Below, piece by piece: positions 17,901 to 25,869 of a DNA stretch of 45,709 nt. The position numbers and the translations under genes were made by a program. Position 1 is the first letter of the stretch; each line of letters begins with the position of its first letter. The stretch spans positions 1 through 45,709 of the forward strand of contig DATNPH010000137.1 in the NCBI GenBank assembly GCA_036703315.1, written 5' to 3'. The notes under the pieces were generated by a model that worked only from the letters and a program-made list of their open reading frames with translations, made no database searches and was not told where the DNA came from. The stretch comes from DATNPH01 sp036703315. GTDB taxonomy: Bacteria > Cyanobacteriota > Cyanobacteriia > Cyanobacteriales > Coleofasciculaceae.

Positions 17901-19571
17901 GGCGGCTTCTGCCTGCTTGCGTATGGTAATGTCACGAAGTGAGCCAGCCATCCGGACAGGTTTTCCGTCACCATCCCAAATGGCTTGACCACTAGCACTA
18001 AACCAACGGTACTCGCCGCTCTTGGTTAAGATTCGATGTTCTATACGGTGGTAGGGAGTTTTTTGTTTGAGGTGAGTAGTAAGGGCAACCAAAACGCGAT
18101 CGCGATCTTCTGGAGAGATTCGTGATGTCCAGCTGCCTAAAGTATTCTCAAACTCACTCTCACAATAACCCAATAATTCTCTAAATCTTCGAGAGTATTG
18201 TATTGGGTTGTTTGGGTTAATTGGCTCATCAGCCACAACCCAAGCATCCCACAAGCCCTCTTGAGAAGCTGTAGCCACGAGATTGAACCGAGTCAAGCTA
18301 TCCTGGAGTAACATCTGAGCCAGCTGGCGCTCAGTGACATCTACAGCAAAAACAACGACTCCGGCGATATTGCCATCGTCATCATGCCAGGGAATTTTAT
18401 CAGTTTGAATCCAGCGTTTTTCTCCAGATGCTGTTTTTAGGAGTTCGATTATCCCGCGTTTCGGTAAGCCTGAATGAATGACTTCTAGATCGTCTTGATA
18501 ATACTTGGCAGCTTCATCCGGGCAGATTTCCTCAACCGATTTGCCTTCTATCTCCTCAACTGATAAGCCCATTACCGTAGCAGCCGTTTGATTAACCCGT
18601 AAAGTTCGGTTTTCCCCATCTTTAAACCAAATCATCGCAGGGACTGAATCCAGGATGATTTGCTGCTGCTGCTGTTGTTTAGTTAGTTCCTCTTGTACCT
18701 GTACACGGTGAACAATCTCCTTCTGCAATTGCTCAATCACACGCCGTAATTCTGCCTCCGCTGATACACAAGCCGTAATTTCCCGAACAATCATCAGGAT
18801 TTGGCGATCGTGTAATGGTACAAACGTAGCTTCAAAAATTCCTTCCCGATTTTCTAGAGGTAAACAATAGTTAATATTGAGGGGCGTCTGAGTCTGAAGT
18901 ACCTGTGAGAGGCATGTTTGAAATTGTTCTCCAACGCTTGGCGGCAATACCGCTTGCATTCGCTGACCTAGGAACATTTCTGGTGGAACGTACAAATCAG
19001 CAGGATTCCTAGCGTTGTAATCAACAATGGTGCCATCTGAGTCGAGCTGAAAGTACAAATCGGGCAACGCTTGCAAGAGTATCTGCTGTTCCGCCGTTTT
19101 TTGGCGTAATTTTTCTTCTGCCTGTTTGCGTTCAGTGATATCAACGCAGGAGCCAATGTAACCGACAAAGGCACCGTTTGGAGTAAAGCGTGGGACACCT
19201 GTATCCAACACCCACCGATACTCGCCATCAGCATGCCGCAGGCGATATTCCATCTGGAATTTCTTGCGGGCGTAAAAGGCAGTAGAGTAGATGTCTTGAT
19301 GTGAGCGTTTGTCCTCTGGATGGATACTTTGAGTCCAGCCGTTACCTAGTTGTTGCTCAAGAGAACGTCCTGTAAATTCTAGCCAGACAGAATTGAAGTA
19401 AGTACACAGCTGGTCAGTATCTGTCATCCAGATCATCACTGATGTTGCATCTGCGAGTAGGCGAAATCGCTCTTCACTCTCCTGTAGTAAGTCTTCCAGG
19501 TGCTGGCGTGTGATGTCAATTGAGCTATTAATTACTCTAGGTTCCGGTTTAGCCATTACCGCCTTTTTCAT
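14922..19571 (-). CDS. Giant sensor histidine kinase, eight PAS domains plus GAF
   Basis: A 1549-residue soluble kinase. By repeated borders (xDITxRKxAExxL) I count eight PAS or PAC units from about residue 25 to 1070, then a GAF domain (about 1085-1235, LNLDTILETAVAEIRNLLRI). A coiled coil, H-box SLGQLVAGIAHEINNP, N-box NLLTNAIDAVEQ, G1 IADNGAGM, F-box DPFFTTKPIG and G2 GTGLGLSIS follow. No membrane helix or receiver domain is present, so its partner is elsewhere. PAS6 and PAS7 share a nearly identical linker (RKALEKELALRQARF) spaced exactly 384 bp apart, a recent internal duplication. Several PAS units have the MEYRLRHADGEYRWV type strand of PAS_3 folds. The ligand is unknown. Start is ATG 19571, with ATG 19556 an alternative. 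Confidence 0.92.
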   Translation of the reverse strand: MKKAVMAKPEPRVINSSIDITRQHLEDLLQESEERFRLLADATSVMIWMTDTDQLCTYFNSVWLEFTGRSLEQQLGNGWTQSIHPEDKRSHQDIYSTAFYARKKFQMEYRLRHADGEYRWVLDTGVPRFTPNGAFVGYIGSCVDITERKQAEEKLRQKTAEQQILLQALPDLYFQLDSDGTIVDYNARNPADLYVPPEMFLGQRMQAVLPPSVGEQFQTCLSQVLQTQTPLNINYCLPLENREGIFEATFVPLHDRQILMIVREITACVSAEAELRRVIEQLQKEIVHRVQVQEELTKQQQQQQIILDSVPAMIWFKDGENRTLRVNQTAATVMGLSVEEIEGKSVEEICPDEAAKYYQDDLEVIHSGLPKRGIIELLKTASGEKRWIQTDKIPWHDDDGNIAGVVVFAVDVTERQLAQMLLQDSLTRFNLVATASQEGLWDAWVVADEPINPNNPIQYSRRFRELLGYCESEFENTLGSWTSRISPEDRDRVLVALTTHLKQKTPYHRIEHRILTKSGEYRWFSASGQAIWDGDGKPVRMAGSLRDITIRKQAEAALHKSERRFHTLARVSPVGIYYTDAQGQVLYVNERWCEIAGLTPNQAAAEGWLQTIHPDDREQVFAKWDEAVQANLSFQSEHRFQRPDGKVTWVLAQAITELNEAGVVKGYVGTITDISDRKALEKELALRQARFNAFFASAPAGLMIMDDQLQFVHINETLAQMNGFDVADHLGRTLTQLLPELGQPLEPKFRRILATSEPILNLELSSESANQPGVKLYGMASFFPLMGEEGKPIGIGGVVIDITDRKALEKELALRQARFDAFFTNAPVGLEIIDDQMRFVYINDTLAEMDGCSVAEHLGKTITEIVPERASDLEALYEHILMTGESILNLEETGETPKEPGVQRHWISSRFPLLGENSEPIAVGGVTIEITKRKRTEEALKASEAQLRLAINAAQMGVWDWNLDTGLVTYSERQEAILGLAPNELDGSYKPYFKRVHPEDRSRVIQANLRTIEDGADYDIDYRIIWPDDTIHWIREKGAVLHDETGKAVRMIGITINITDRKQAEESLRHSEERYRKLAQQEELLYRIASQIRNSLNLDTILETAVAEIRNLLRIDRCLFIWYRLQSESVAWEVVHEAKPSELPSVLGCYPAQALDPLIQPLLNLEVLRIDDVQHLEGDATQNFLSLGYNSLLNLPIQTPSGEIGVVACVNCSSVRPWTDEEVELLCAVGDQLAIAINQAELYAQSRAAATVATEKATQLEQALHSLQQTQSQLIQTEKMSSLGQLVAGIAHEINNPVSFIYGNVDYANVYIKDLLNLLELYRTIYPQPLPEIEALSECIDLDFLLKDLPKVLYSMKMGADRIRDLVLSLRNFSRLDEADKKPVDIHEGLENTLLILQHRLKQQAGDPAIQVIKEYGQLPLVNCYPGQLNQVFMNLLTNAIDAVEQRRNEASPIQNPKIRISTQVNELGYITIRIADNGAGMTEAVLSRLFDPFFTTKPIGKGTGLGLSISYQIVVEKHKGTLRCYSDLSKGTEFVITLPQGEESCSDS

Positions 19572-20102
19572 ATCGAAAAGTTAACAGAAGAAATAGGTTT
19601 GATTGTCCCTAAAGTTTTATAATTTTTATCTGAATAGAGAATTTAATAAATTCTAAAAATATTATAAATTTTATTTTTGTAATGGACACACCTAAACTTG
19701 CAACTCATTTAGGATATCAACAAGTTGGCAATCTCAAAACTATAAAAGCGTGTAATATGGTCAGTATTTGTATTAATTTATACAGATAGTTAAGCCTTAG
19801 TACTATTGCTAAAAATTAACTATTGGAATAGTAATGAACTCGTTACTATTAATCTATTTAAATATAAGAAAAGTAGAAAGCTAGTCAACTAGTTTAAGTT
19901 ATTTTAAGCAAAGTTAAAATTGGTGGTTTAAATTAAGAAAACTACCGTCTTAGTCTAAAGATTTTGACCATTCATACTCATATTTTCAGTGTCTTCTGAT
20001 GCAGATTGAGTTGGTTACAATTGTCCTACAAAGACATGAAGCATAAGCGTTGTTCCTTACGTTAGCGAGGTTCGCCGACTTAGGCTTGAGTGTACGTTCG
20101 CT
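19572..20102. other. A/T-rich intergenic region upstream of the giant kinase
   Basis: About 530 bp, strongly A/T-rich from 19600 to 19990, probably containing the promoter of the minus-strand kinase gene. I see no open frame with coding character, no RNA gene and no clear operator. Confidence 0.4.
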
Positions 20103-20279
20103 TTAATAACCTTCTTTACCCAATGCTGTTGTGAGTAGCTGCCGTAGCTGGGAGCTAACAGGCTTGATGTAATCTTCGTTATAAAAAGTTACCAAATTAA
20201 CTAAGGTTCCACCTACAGAATCCCGCCATTGTTCCCAATCGCTTTTAGCCCTGGCAGGAATGGCGACGGGTGTCAGTAG
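20103..20279 (-). pseudogene. Possible gene remnant (C-terminal end only)
   Basis: On the minus strand a 59-codon frame ends at TAA 20105-20103. It reads AIPARAKSDWEQWRDSVGG, LVNLVTFYNEDYIKPVSS and QLRQLLTTALGKEGY, with protein-like composition. It has no ATG, GTG or TTG start. An in-frame TAA lies just upstream, inside a TAGTTAG-type short repeat at 20276-20290. I do not recognise the family. The first 40 bp overlap a palindromic repeat also present at 20997-21036, so part of the apparent protein may be a by-product of that repeat. Confidence 0.35.
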
Positions 20280-20290
20280 TTAGTAGTTAG
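20222..20290. repeat. Palindromic repeat, copy 1, followed by TAGTTAG-type short repeats
   Basis: The 40-bp core at 20225-20264 starts GCCATT and ends AGGAATGGC. It is 33 of 40 identical to the reverse complement of the core at 20997-21036. The outer flanks (CCCGCCATT to the left and GTAGTTAG to the right) match the second copy in direct orientation, so the centre is inverted relative to its flanks. Confidence 0.65.
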
Positions 20291-20420
20291 TGGATAGTAG
20301 AGCGCAACTGTTCATTTTTTTGAGAAGCTTTGTAATCTCCCTCACTGGTTTACCATCTAATAACCACTAACTCAATCTCCACCTTCTCAATGCGCGGTTT
20401 TCAACTCTTTGTTGACCTAC

Positions 20421-20840
20421 TTATTCCTCAGTAGGTGGCTCTCTAGAGCCTGTTAAAGACTTGTCATATACCTTTGCTGATGATGACTGAAGCATCTGGG
20501 CAAATACCTGCTCTGCTTTGACTAATCTTGTAGGCTGTAGAGAAATTATTGCCGCAACTAGAGCAGGCACTTCAATTAGAGTTGTCAAGAGCAATGAAGT
20601 CAGAAATAGCCTGAGTACTTTGGCAGCTTGGTTTTCAGGATTAGTCTGGGATTCTCGTTCTGCTACTGCTAAGTTCGGCTGAAGCATCTTCAAAACTACC
20701 TTCCCGGCGGCTATTACCAGTACTACGAGGGAATAGATTAATGCTATGGGCACAATTACCAGCCAAGCAAGTAGGCTAGAAATTAACCAGAATAAACTTG
20801 CATATACAGTTTCTGAAAATTTCTGCATTGACGTAGCCAT
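20421..20840 (-). CDS. Small membrane protein, unknown function
   Basis: A 139-residue protein with two hydrophobic blocks. Residues about 13-50 (LFWLISSLLAWLVIVPIAL then YSLVVLVIAAGKVVLKML) form two helices or a hairpin. Residues about 77-100 (LRLFLTSLLLTTLIEVPALV) form a third. The C-terminal 40 residues are polar and end TGSREPPTEE. No family is recognised. The start ATG at 20840 is the first possible. The gene stands alone on the minus strand, between two copies of a palindromic repeat. Confidence 0.6.
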   Translation of the reverse strand: MATSMQKFSETVYASLFWLISSLLAWLVIVPIALIYSLVVLVIAAGKVVLKMLQPNLAVAERESQTNPENQAAKVLRLFLTSLLLTTLIEVPALVAAIISLQPTRLVKAEQVFAQMLQSSSAKVYDKSLTGSREPPTEE

Positions 20841-20990
20841 CCCCTACACTGGTTGTCGCGCAGGTAACTTATTGAGGAATCCTTACTTGCCTGGGATTGT
20901 CTTGTTGCCTAAGCCTGTAATTCGGTAGTGCTGCTGCCCTCTGCCCGTTCTTCAATTGTACGGGAAAGTTGCCTAGGAAAAAACTCACAG

Positions 20991-21057
20991 AACCCCGCCA
21001 TTCCTCTCAGGGCTAAAAACCACTGGGAGGAATGGCAGCGAGGTGTTAGTAGTTAGC
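20991..21057. repeat. Palindromic repeat, copy 2
   Basis: The core 20997-21036 has perfect 10-bp arms GCCATTCCTC and GAGGAATGGC around a 20-base centre. To its left stands AGAACCCC and to its right GTTAGTAGTTAG, as beside copy 1. Confidence 0.65.
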
Positions 21058-21096
21058 AAAAAAAAACTACAAAAAACTACTAAGTACTAACGCTTG

Positions 21097-21123
21097 CATC
21101 CCACGCATAAATGGCGTGGGATG
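21097..21123. repeat. Perfect hairpin resembling an IS200/IS605-type end
   Basis: CATCCCACGC (21097-21106) and GCGTGGGATG (21114-21123) pair perfectly around ATAAATG. Subterminal hairpins of this CCCACGC/GCGTGGG kind are found at the ends of IS200/IS605 elements in cyanobacteria, from memory. No transposase is adjacent, so at most this is a scar. Confidence 0.45.
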
Positions 21124-21525
21124 AGCTTCATGAAAAGCCAGCGAGTTGACGCCAATTATCTATTAACTTCCAGATACCCACAGAAGATTTATTTGTCTTA
21201 ATTGTTTTTAGTGGGTGAAACAAGATTCTAAGGTTTGAGGCACAATCAACAGCAAATTAATTCTAAATTCCATAAAATAAAGCCATTGTGAGATGAACTA
21301 GCGATCGCGGGCATCCTTACATGCATTAACCAATGATGTGCCTTTGGCTAATCCTCTAGTCATAAAGCGTGAAAATTCTTTGGTCACAATGAAATGAGAG
21401 CGATCGCTTTGGCGACGTTCTAGATCATGCTGCTTAAGTTTTGAGTATCCGAATACGGAGGATGTCACAACAGAGTCGATGCTAAGTTATTGGCATCAAA
21501 AAGTCACTCAAAAATTGGTGGTACT

Positions 21526-22101
21526 ATGCACTCTGCCTCAGTCTTATCAGTGCTATTACTTAGCCTATTAACTCTGTGGGGCTGTGGTAACAATAAAACA
21601 CCTACCACTGCATCTCCAAGCCCCATCACCACTACTGCTTCTCCAACTGATCGAGGTAAGCAAGCTATAAAAATCCCCTCAAACACGGTGGGAATCGGTC
21701 AATCAGTGAGGCTAGGGAAATACCAATTTACCGTCAACGGAACACGTAAGACTGATGGGGATACGATTAGCAAGCCGAAACAAGGGCAGAAATTTTTTTT
21801 AATTGATGCTTCAGTTGAAAACCAAGGACAGAAGATGGAACCCATCTCTTCCGTCTTCTTGTTCACACTGACGGACAGCACCGGGAAGGAGTATGAGCGA
21901 GTAATTACAACAGAGGCAAAAGGTAGCCTGGATACTAACCTAGACTCTGGCAAAAAGCTCCAAGGTGAGATTGCATTTGAAGTACCCAAAGATGCTAAAG
22001 ATCTACTAGTAATATTGAGGGGAGATTTGATTGAGCCTAGGTTACAGGCAAAAGTACAAGTCAACTCAACCGATAGGGAAGAGGCGGCTAAGAAGAAATA
22101 A
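21526..22101 (+). CDS. DUF4352-type lipoprotein
   Basis: A 191-residue secreted lipoprotein. The signal peptide ends in the lipobox LTLWGC, so the mature protein starts at a lipidated Cys. A Thr/Ser/Pro-rich linker (TPTTASPSPITTTASPT) follows. The globular part is an immunoglobulin-like DUF4352 domain: VGIGQSVRLGKYQFTVNG, then GQKFFLIDASVENQGQKME and LQGEIAFEVPKDAKDLLV. Such domains occur in envelope lipoproteins of unknown function. ATG 21526 is preferred because it puts the hydrophobic core at the N-terminus; the upstream in-frame codon at 21490 would add a polar extension before the signal. It ends in a Lys-rich tail. Confidence 0.8.
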   Translation: MHSASVLSVLLLSLLTLWGCGNNKTPTTASPSPITTTASPTDRGKQAIKIPSNTVGIGQSVRLGKYQFTVNGTRKTDGDTISKPKQGQKFFLIDASVENQGQKMEPISSVFLFTLTDSTGKEYERVITTEAKGSLDTNLDSGKKLQGEIAFEVPKDAKDLLVILRGDLIEPRLQAKVQVNSTDREEAAKKK

Positions 22102-22206
22102 GCAAAAATTCAGCAAGTATTTTCCTAGTCCCTAGTGCAGGCTGGCAGAAATGAGTAACCAGCTTACAAGGTGAATGCTAATGGCTAATTGTCTGTTGAC
22201 TGTTAA

Positions 22207-22234
22207 CCATTAGCCATTAGCCATTAGCCATTAG
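22207..22234 (+). repeat. Short tandem repeat, four copies of CCATTAG
   Basis: Four exact heptamers between the DUF4352 lipoprotein gene and larE. The same unit recurs as a partial copy near 44630 in front of the last gene. Confidence 0.92.
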
Positions 22235-22299
22235 CAAAACACCAGGATTTGAGTTGTGACAGATATTTACCCAAATGGTATTACAGCCCCCATTTCCTC

Positions 22300-23112
22300 T
22301 CAACCAATGCGCTGCAAAACCTGATTCAGTTTGCCACTGCGGAAGCCTTCCAAATCCAGCGTGACATAGAGAAAGCCGAATTGCTGAAAGGCTGACACTA
22401 GCGCTGTTAAATCTGTAGCTAAGATAAACTCCTTGATTTGTTCAGGCGGGAGTTCAATTCGGGCTGTGTCGCCTTCGGAACGAACACGGAGATTAGAATA
22501 ACCTAGCTTACGCAGATAGATTTCTGCTCGACCAACTCGTTGTAGCTTGCTGAGGGTAATTTCTTCGCCATAGGGAAAGCGGGAACTGAGGCAAGGTTGA
22601 GCAGGTTTATCCCACCAGGGAAGACTTAGCTGTTTAGACAGTTGGCGCACTTCAGCTTTGGTGATGCCTAGTTCAGCTAAAGGCGATCGCGCTCCTCTTT
22701 CCTTTGCTGCCTGAATGCCTGGTCGATAGTCCCCCAAGTCATCCGCATTAACACCATCTACCACATAGGGATAGCCGCGCTGGAGGGCTAGGGGTTTGAG
22801 TGTGTCATGGAGTTCACTTTTGCAGAAATAGCAGCGGTTGACAGGATTAGAGGTGTAGTTAGAATTTTCCATCTCATGAGTTTCGACCACCTCATGAATA
22901 ATTCCTATTGAGGCAGCTTGAATGCGGGCGTCTTCGAGTTCTTCGGGAAGTAAAGAGGGAGAGATAGCGGTTATGGCTAAGGCGCGATCGCCTAAGACAT
23001 CGTAGGCAATCTTGGCAACCAGGGTGCTATCAACACCCCCGGAATAGGCAATCAAAGCCCGCTCCATCTCATCAAATATAGTTTTTAATTGTTGTAGTTT
23101 CTGCTCTAGCAT
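22300..23112 (-). CDS. larE: LarE-type ATP-dependent sulfur-insertion enzyme
   Basis: A PP-loop pyrophosphatase of the LarE family, which adenylates and sulfurates a pyridinium dinucleotide to make the nickel-pincer cofactor of lactate racemase. The nucleotide loop is AYSGGVDSTLVAKIA (about residue 22). Other family stretches are NRCYFCKSELHDTL, VDGVNADDLGDYRPG and KPAQPCLSSRFPYGEEIT. The CxxC of RCYFCK plus the later Cys in PCLSSR fit the LarE subtype that binds a [4Fe-4S] cluster rather than sacrificing a single Cys; this assignment is inference. I see no larB, larC or larA nearby, so the cofactor's user is elsewhere or the protein has another sulfur-transfer role. It follows fraE by 57 bp on the same strand and may be read from the fra promoter. 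Confidence 0.87.
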   Translation of the reverse strand: MLEQKLQQLKTIFDEMERALIAYSGGVDSTLVAKIAYDVLGDRALAITAISPSLLPEELEDARIQAASIGIIHEVVETHEMENSNYTSNPVNRCYFCKSELHDTLKPLALQRGYPYVVDGVNADDLGDYRPGIQAAKERGARSPLAELGITKAEVRQLSKQLSLPWWDKPAQPCLSSRFPYGEEITLSKLQRVGRAEIYLRKLGYSNLRVRSEGDTARIELPPEQIKEFILATDLTALVSAFQQFGFLYVTLDLEGFRSGKLNQVLQRIG

Positions 23113-23141
23113 TGTTTCTAATCCATCATTAAATGGAAGAC

Positions 23142-23169
23142 TGACTAATGACCAATGACTAATGACTAA
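23142..23169 (+). repeat. Short tandem repeat, four TGACTAA-type heptamers
   Basis: Units TGACTAA, TGACCAA, TGACTAA, TGACTAA fill most of the 57-bp gap between fraE and larE and touch the fraE stop codon. Confidence 0.88.
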
Positions 23170-23946
23170 TTAAAACTCGCGTCGTGAAAAGATGAGGATT
23201 GCGATCGCCAATAGCAGCATCGTGTAAAACAAACCATATATCGCATTACCTAAAAGCGTCTGTGGCGACGGGAGCAGACCATAAACTGCCTCATTTTTAA
23301 AATTGAAGCGCGATAAATCTGGTAAGACTAGGTAAAGCCATTGAGTCAGCGTTTGGATGTTGGAGTTTCGACTCAAGTTGCCCAACTTTAATAGATCGGG
23401 GCTTAAGTTTCCCATCAAATAAACTCCCAAAGTGAGCAGCGTTGCCAGTAGGGAACTGGTAAAGACACCGAACATCAGCGCTACAGCTGTGATCAAACAC
23501 AGCTCTAGGAACATATAAAGCGTTGAAACTAGAATGGTACCGAAGGGATATTCGATTCTACTGAAACTAAGCAGAATCAGATAAACGGCTGTCATAGCAA
23601 TAACCAGGACAGCCAGAACACCGGATAGCCCTAAGTGTTTCCCAATAATGAATTCAGCGCGTGAGACAGGCTTGGGAATTAAAGCCAACACAGTGCGCTT
23701 CTCTATTTCTTTGTTAATTAAACTGGTACCAACAAATACAGCAACAACTACACTCAAAAGGTTAATTGCTCCTAGACCAAAATCTATGAGAATTTTGTTT
23801 TCTGTAGTTGCTGCTACTTCTGGTAACAATCGTAGTGCAATCACTAATAGCAGCGCAAAGAAGCCTATAAGATACAAAACGCGATCGCGAATCACTTCTC
23901 GAAATCCATTCGAGGCGATCGCCCAAATTCTGCTAAAGCTCACCAC
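23170..23946 (-). CDS. fraE: FraE, ABC-2-type permease of the septal-junction operon
   Basis: A 258-residue permease with about six membrane helices. It opens with WAIASNGFREVIRDRVLYLI, the cytoplasmic entry helix of ABC-2 permeases, followed by SLINKEIEKRTVLALIPKPV, the coupling-helix region. In heterocyst-forming Nostoc/Anabaena, fraE is the third gene of fraCDE. Mutants lose filament integrity or heterocyst maturation, and FraC and FraD build the septal junctions. Here gene order, strand and sizes match: fraC about 186, fraD 364 and fraE 258 residues. No ATPase gene is adjacent, as in the known operon. The assignment rests mainly on synteny, because ABC-2 permeases are common. Confidence 0.82.
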   Translation of the reverse strand: MVSFSRIWAIASNGFREVIRDRVLYLIGFFALLLVIALRLLPEVAATTENKILIDFGLGAINLLSVVVAVFVGTSLINKEIEKRTVLALIPKPVSRAEFIIGKHLGLSGVLAVLVIAMTAVYLILLSFSRIEYPFGTILVSTLYMFLELCLITAVALMFGVFTSSLLATLLTLGVYLMGNLSPDLLKLGNLSRNSNIQTLTQWLYLVLPDLSRFNFKNEAVYGLLPSPQTLLGNAIYGLFYTMLLLAIAILIFSRREF

Positions 23947-23984
23947 GACCTCCGATCTTTTCCAATCCTAAAATTAAAGAATTT

Positions 23985-25079
23985 TCATATTTTGATAAAG
24001 CTACGATTCCGTGTGCCTGGTTCCTCTACACCCCAGCCTTTAACAGGAGCGCATTGGAAACGACTAATTGGCGTTGCTTGGGCGCTTAGTTTGGCGTTAA
24101 TGGGTTTAGTTGCTGGCCCCGTTCGCGGAGAAACCTGAGTAATTTGACAAGACTTAGTGAGTGAATAGGCTTGAGAACGCTGAGGATTTGCACGAGGTCC
24201 TTGCCAATTTGCCCGCAGGTCTAAGTTATACCCAGAAGCCCTAGACGATACATTAGATGTTACCTTCCACAATTCATCTTCTTCAACTTCCTTGATTTGC
24301 CGCTTAGATTGCTTTTCCAGAGTGTTGATCAACTTTTCTCGCTGTCCCTTGAGCAGTGATCGCTCAACCTGTGGCCAAGGTTTAGCATCCAACTGCTGTG
24401 TTAGCTTAGGCTCCAGCGCGTTCAAAAGTAAGGCACCTCTGGGTGTAACCGATTGTGCAGAGTCCCGTTTCACGACGAAAGCGCTCTGGTTGAAGTTATC
24501 AGCAAGCAGACTAGGATATTGTACTAACCAGTCTTGAACTACAAAATAAAACTGGAACCAGCAGCTAAGGAGTATCTGGGTGCAGAACAAAACCACTATG
24601 TTTTGACGCTTGTTTAGTGGTGGTGATTTAAGCCTAAACCCATCACCCCAAAAATCGGGTATAACCGCAATGATGGCGGATATAATTGGCCAGTAAATAA
24701 GAGCTTCTCGTGGGACTTCACCACTGCGACCAAAGATATAAAGACTGACTATCGCCCCGGTAATCCAAGGACTTAGAGGAAAGCCTGGATTAGTTGGATA
24801 TTTATAACCAATCCTGAACTGATTGGCTGCTGTCGTCCCCCAAAAGACACCAAGAATTAAAAAAATCCAAGCAAAATTAATCAGCAGATTTGCCACAAAG
24901 CCATCGGGCTCAATGTTATTGGCTAGCCATGACATGTACCAGGAAAACAAGCTAAGCAATATTAGGGTTTCCCAGGAGAAGGCACTGGGAGGTCTAAATG
25001 TCTTTTTCAGCCAGTTCCAGAAATCGAAGAAATATTTCGCGGTAATCAGCTCGATCAAAAATTTCACGGCAGTTGTCAA
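23985..25079 (-). CDS. fraD: FraD-like septal-junction membrane protein
   Basis: A 364-residue protein with an N-terminal membrane half of about five helices (LILLSLFSWYMSWLANNI; FAWIFLILGVFWGTTAAN; WITGAIVSLYIFGRS; LIYWPIISAIIAVIPDFWG; IVVLFCTQILLSCWFQFYF). A soluble part follows with a charged helical stretch (RSLLKGQREKLINTLEKQS), likely a periplasmic coiled coil. This is the architecture of FraD, which forms the plug of cyanobacterial septal junctions. Start TTG 25079 overlaps the fraC stop (TTGA); GTG 25067 is an alternative. The last 14 residues (GVEEPGTRNRSFIKI region) are polar and look less conserved. At 364 it is slightly longer than the roughly 343-residue Anabaena protein. Confidence 0.82.
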   Translation of the reverse strand: MTTAVKFLIELITAKYFFDFWNWLKKTFRPPSAFSWETLILLSLFSWYMSWLANNIEPDGFVANLLINFAWIFLILGVFWGTTAANQFRIGYKYPTNPGFPLSPWITGAIVSLYIFGRSGEVPREALIYWPIISAIIAVIPDFWGDGFRLKSPPLNKRQNIVVLFCTQILLSCWFQFYFVVQDWLVQYPSLLADNFNQSAFVVKRDSAQSVTPRGALLLNALEPKLTQQLDAKPWPQVERSLLKGQREKLINTLEKQSKRQIKEVEEDELWKVTSNVSSRASGYNLDLRANWQGPRANPQRSQAYSLTKSCQITQVSPRTGPATKPINAKLSAQATPISRFQCAPVKGWGVEEPGTRNRSFIKI

Positions 25080-25636
25080 CCTAGTGTTGATCTGAAAGAC
25101 AGGAAACGAAGGAACAAAAGCAGCAAAATAGCACTATGGCTATAGGCGTTAGCGATAAGGACGACAAATGCCCGATTAGGATCGGTTTGTAAAGCTACTT
25201 TCCTAAACTGCTCTGACAATGATGGTCGATTCCTTTCAGAGTGCTGTGTCAGTCCGTCTCTTTTAGGAATCTCTAGCAAAGCTTCTAGTAACTGTAGTCC
25301 TTTGAGCTTAATGAAGAAAGCTCCGAAAAAAAGTGCAATCCCAGTTGAAACAATAATCAGACTTAAGCTCTCTGGGCGGGGTTCTAGCAGGCGATCAAAA
25401 AAAATATAACTAATTAATTGAGCTTTTAATGGCTGAGGTAGCAGGCTTTGCAGTAGAAAAAAACCTAACCAACCAGCAATTGCAGCGAGTAAATTAATTG
25501 AAGTGGCATATTCAACACCTCTTTTGCGGGTGATTCTTAACCTTCGTTGCAAGACTCTTGCTTCCAAGGCGATCGCCACCAACAGAAATATGACTTGAAA
25601 CAAAATCGTCTGTAATGGCACAACGGGTTCCGTCAT
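25076..25636 (-). CDS. fraC: FraC-like septal-junction membrane protein
   Basis: A 186-residue integral membrane protein, close to the 179 residues of Anabaena FraC. Three hydrophobic stretches lie in the N-terminal two-thirds: TILFQVIFLLVAIALEARVL; INLLAAIAGWLGFFLLQSLL; SLIIVSTGIALFFGAFFI. Another, HSAILLLLFLRFL, is near the C-terminus. FraC works with FraD at the cell-cell septum and is needed for filament integrity and molecular exchange. It is the first gene of the minus-strand fraC-fraD-fraE run. The region upstream (25637-25869) separates it from the divergent CobO-type gene and presumably carries both promoters. The name rests on architecture and gene order together. Confidence 0.8.
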   Translation of the reverse strand: MTEPVVPLQTILFQVIFLLVAIALEARVLQRRLRITRKRGVEYATSINLLAAIAGWLGFFLLQSLLPQPLKAQLISYIFFDRLLEPRPESLSLIIVSTGIALFFGAFFIKLKGLQLLEALLEIPKRDGLTQHSERNRPSLSEQFRKVALQTDPNRAFVVLIANAYSHSAILLLLFLRFLSFRSTLG

Positions 25637-25869
25637 AACGGTCTGCTCCTTACCGTGGCTGTAGACGTTAAAGACTCTACGCTTTTCCCTTTTATATTGT
25701 CATGTCTTGGATGACTCGACTTCCATTTGTCATGAAGGTCAAACAACTAACTTCGGTTTGGCTGAACCAGGGGACTGGGGAGTAGAGCAAGAGGGAAATT
25801 CTCCTACAGGAAGAGCCTACTGACAATTTAGGGTAAACTTGTCCATTGGGATTGGTTTCAAAAATCGGA

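Larger units (their letters stand above)
20841..21525. other. Intergenic region with repeats
   Basis: About 685 bp holding palindromic repeat copy 2, short A-rich tandem sequence (21057-21090), a strong hairpin at 21097-21123, and spacer with HIP1-related sites. No coding frame with convincing character was found. The promoter of the downstream lipoprotein gene is presumably near 21400-21500. Confidence 0.4.

Noticed and set aside
23648..23971. 107-codon plus-strand frame over fraE
   Set aside because: It is a shadow of the permease gene, antisense and without a family.
25637..25869. Cobalamin riboswitch before the CobO-type gene
   Set aside because: I looked for a B12-box-like structure and found none; the leader is ordinary spacer.
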